Source: Dallia pectoralis
Lineage: Eukaryota > Chordata > Actinopteri > Esociformes > Umbridae
Reading direction: 5' to 3'
NCBI GenBank assembly: GCA_029465975.1
Contig: CM055741.1
Coordinates: 5,674,906-5,738,905, forward strand
Length of the DNA stretch: 64,000 nt
In this document: positions 62,865 through 64,000 of the stretch, one piece after another
How positions within the stretch are numbered: the first letter of the stretch is position 1
Layout: each line of letters begins with the position of its first letter
Program-made: the position numbers and the translations under genes
The notes under the pieces: model-generated
The model's input: only the letters and a program-made list of their open reading frames with translations
Told to the model about the DNA's origin: nothing
Database searches by the model: none

Positions 62865-64000
62865 GTAATTGAGATTCTGCGTTCGCGCATTAAGGAAATG
62901 GGTTCCGCCGAGCACCACGCTTTGGAATAGTCATTTATTTGAAAACGGCAACTTGGTAATTAAAATACCGCTGTATAAACCGCTGGATATCCCGAACCAT
63001 AGCTGGATACGAGTAAACGCAGACGTATTACCCTGGCCAGGTCATCCGAATGATGTAGACCTGCAGTTCGGTGAGGTCCTTGGACAGTTAAGTTCCTGTG
63101 TGTTTTTGTAACTGGAGTTGGGAACTGCGGTTGGCGAAGCCTCTTGCCTCGTCCAGTGATGTCACTCCGACCCGAGCGTTTAGACAGTTTAAAAGGGGAG
63201 GAGAGATATGGAAAGAAAGCGACCAGCCCCCCCCCCCGCCTCTTTTATTAAAACCAATACCCCCGTTATTAGGCATATTTTTTGGCCATTATCAGAGTAT
63301 ATATGCCGCTGGTATTGGATAAATTGTACGAATGAGTTTTGCATGAAACAGAACAAACAAGATAACCTGATTCGGGTAGCAGATGTGCGTCACTTCTGAA
63401 TACAAGGGATAAAACAAGAGCAGAGGAACTTCAAGATTTTGACTCGGAACGTATTGCTGTCCCAGAAATATTGTAAATAGTATTTTTATAATAATTCAAA
63501 TTATTGTTAATTATTTTGTCAAGGGTGTATATGTTGCTGATCGTTTGTAGAACTTTACGAAAATGCATTTGCTCCCACATTTAACTATAATGTTACGTTC
63601 AAATAAAAATAAAATTTGTAAAAATGCTCGGTTCATGTTTATACATGTTGTTTAAAAGGCCTTGAATATGACTGTCGTTTTTTATCCCTCGTTCCATTGT
63701 GACCAGAGGGAAAATCCTATAGACAAACCAGGATGAAAAAGCCGAGCTACCTGGCTGGGCCTAGATTTGTCCTAGGACTGTACACACACATCCCTTCCGA
63801 TATATAGTTAGAGGCCTATAGCTGGCGTGGTTGTTTGGAATCGCGTGGGCTATATGGTTCCTGCATTCAGTGATAACACTTAACACAAACTAAAGGGGGA
63901 CGTTGTATAACGCATTAAATAACGCAATGCCATTTAACATTACTAATTGTCTCGTAATCTTACAACTCATCCCATATAGGTAAAGAGTACACGGCCTTAC
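62865..64000. other. nkx2.3 5'UTR, promoter and upstream flank
   Basis: No further exon recognised to the window edge. Left part is the nkx2.3 leader; the rest is AT-rich unique sequence. Confidence 0.5.
63155..63200 (-). promoter_or_regulatory. Possible nkx2.3 core promoter
   Basis: On the minus strand a TTTTAAAC TATA-like box (63188-63194) follows a CTCCTCCCC pyrimidine block. About 30 bases downstream would place the transcription start near 63160, giving a leader of about 300 bases. Motif-based inference. Confidence 0.4.

Noticed and set aside
62865..62918. Upstream in-frame start (MVLGGTHFLN) for nkx2.3
   Set aside because: The conserved family start is MMLSSP at 62864; the extension lies in the leader and has no family counterpart.

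Overview
This window is vertebrate, almost certainly teleost, genomic DNA. Genes are split by GT-AG introns, coding exons are islands in AT-rich sequence, and the proteins are vertebrate orthologues. It is very rich in CA/GT microsatellites and minisatellites. I cannot name the species. Six protein genes could be assembled exon by exon with consistent splice phases; five appear complete and one runs off the left edge.

Layout, left to right. (1) 1-9504, minus: a TTC31-like tetratricopeptide-repeat gene, nine exons visible, with a 7.3 kb first intron holding three large tandem arrays. (2) 11399-12369, plus: V-ATPase subunit e, 81 aa in three coding exons, probably with a 3'UTR intron. (3) 22159-25724, plus: a CREBRF-family bZIP-like regulator, eight exons, 549 aa, whose last codons run into a 28-bp minisatellite. 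(4) 25725-35090: a gene-poor stretch with a 20-bp minisatellite, a dead Tc1/mariner-type transposon (31494-32486) and a short telomere-like (TTAGGG) tract at 34852. (5) 35091-41356, minus: entpd7, 12 coding exons, 581 aa. (6) 43408-49309, plus: slc25a28 (mitoferrin-2), four exons, 398 aa. (7) 61000-62864, minus: nkx2.3, two exons, 345 aa, flanked by unique sequence that may hold regulatory elements.

The trio entpd7(-), slc25a28(+), nkx2.3(-) has the same order and relative orientation as human ENTPD7-SLC25A28-NKX2-3 at 10q24. The left pair, V-ATPase e and CREBRF, matches the human 5q35 neighbours ATP6V0E1-CREBRF, which lie near the paralogue NKX2-5. The window therefore joins two segments that are separate in human, and the telomere-like tract lies between them. 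Either this is an ancestral paralogon arrangement or there is a rearrangement point here.

The genes have mostly independent jobs: organelle acidification (V-ATPase e), stress or glucocorticoid-linked transcription control (CREBRF), nucleotide hydrolysis on intracellular membranes (ENTPD7), mitochondrial iron import (mitoferrin-2), and pharyngeal/gut/spleen patterning (NKX2-3). I see no operon, CRISPR array, virus or novel multi-gene system. The unusual content is the tandem-repeat load, several arrays touching splice sites or a stop codon, and the synteny junction.
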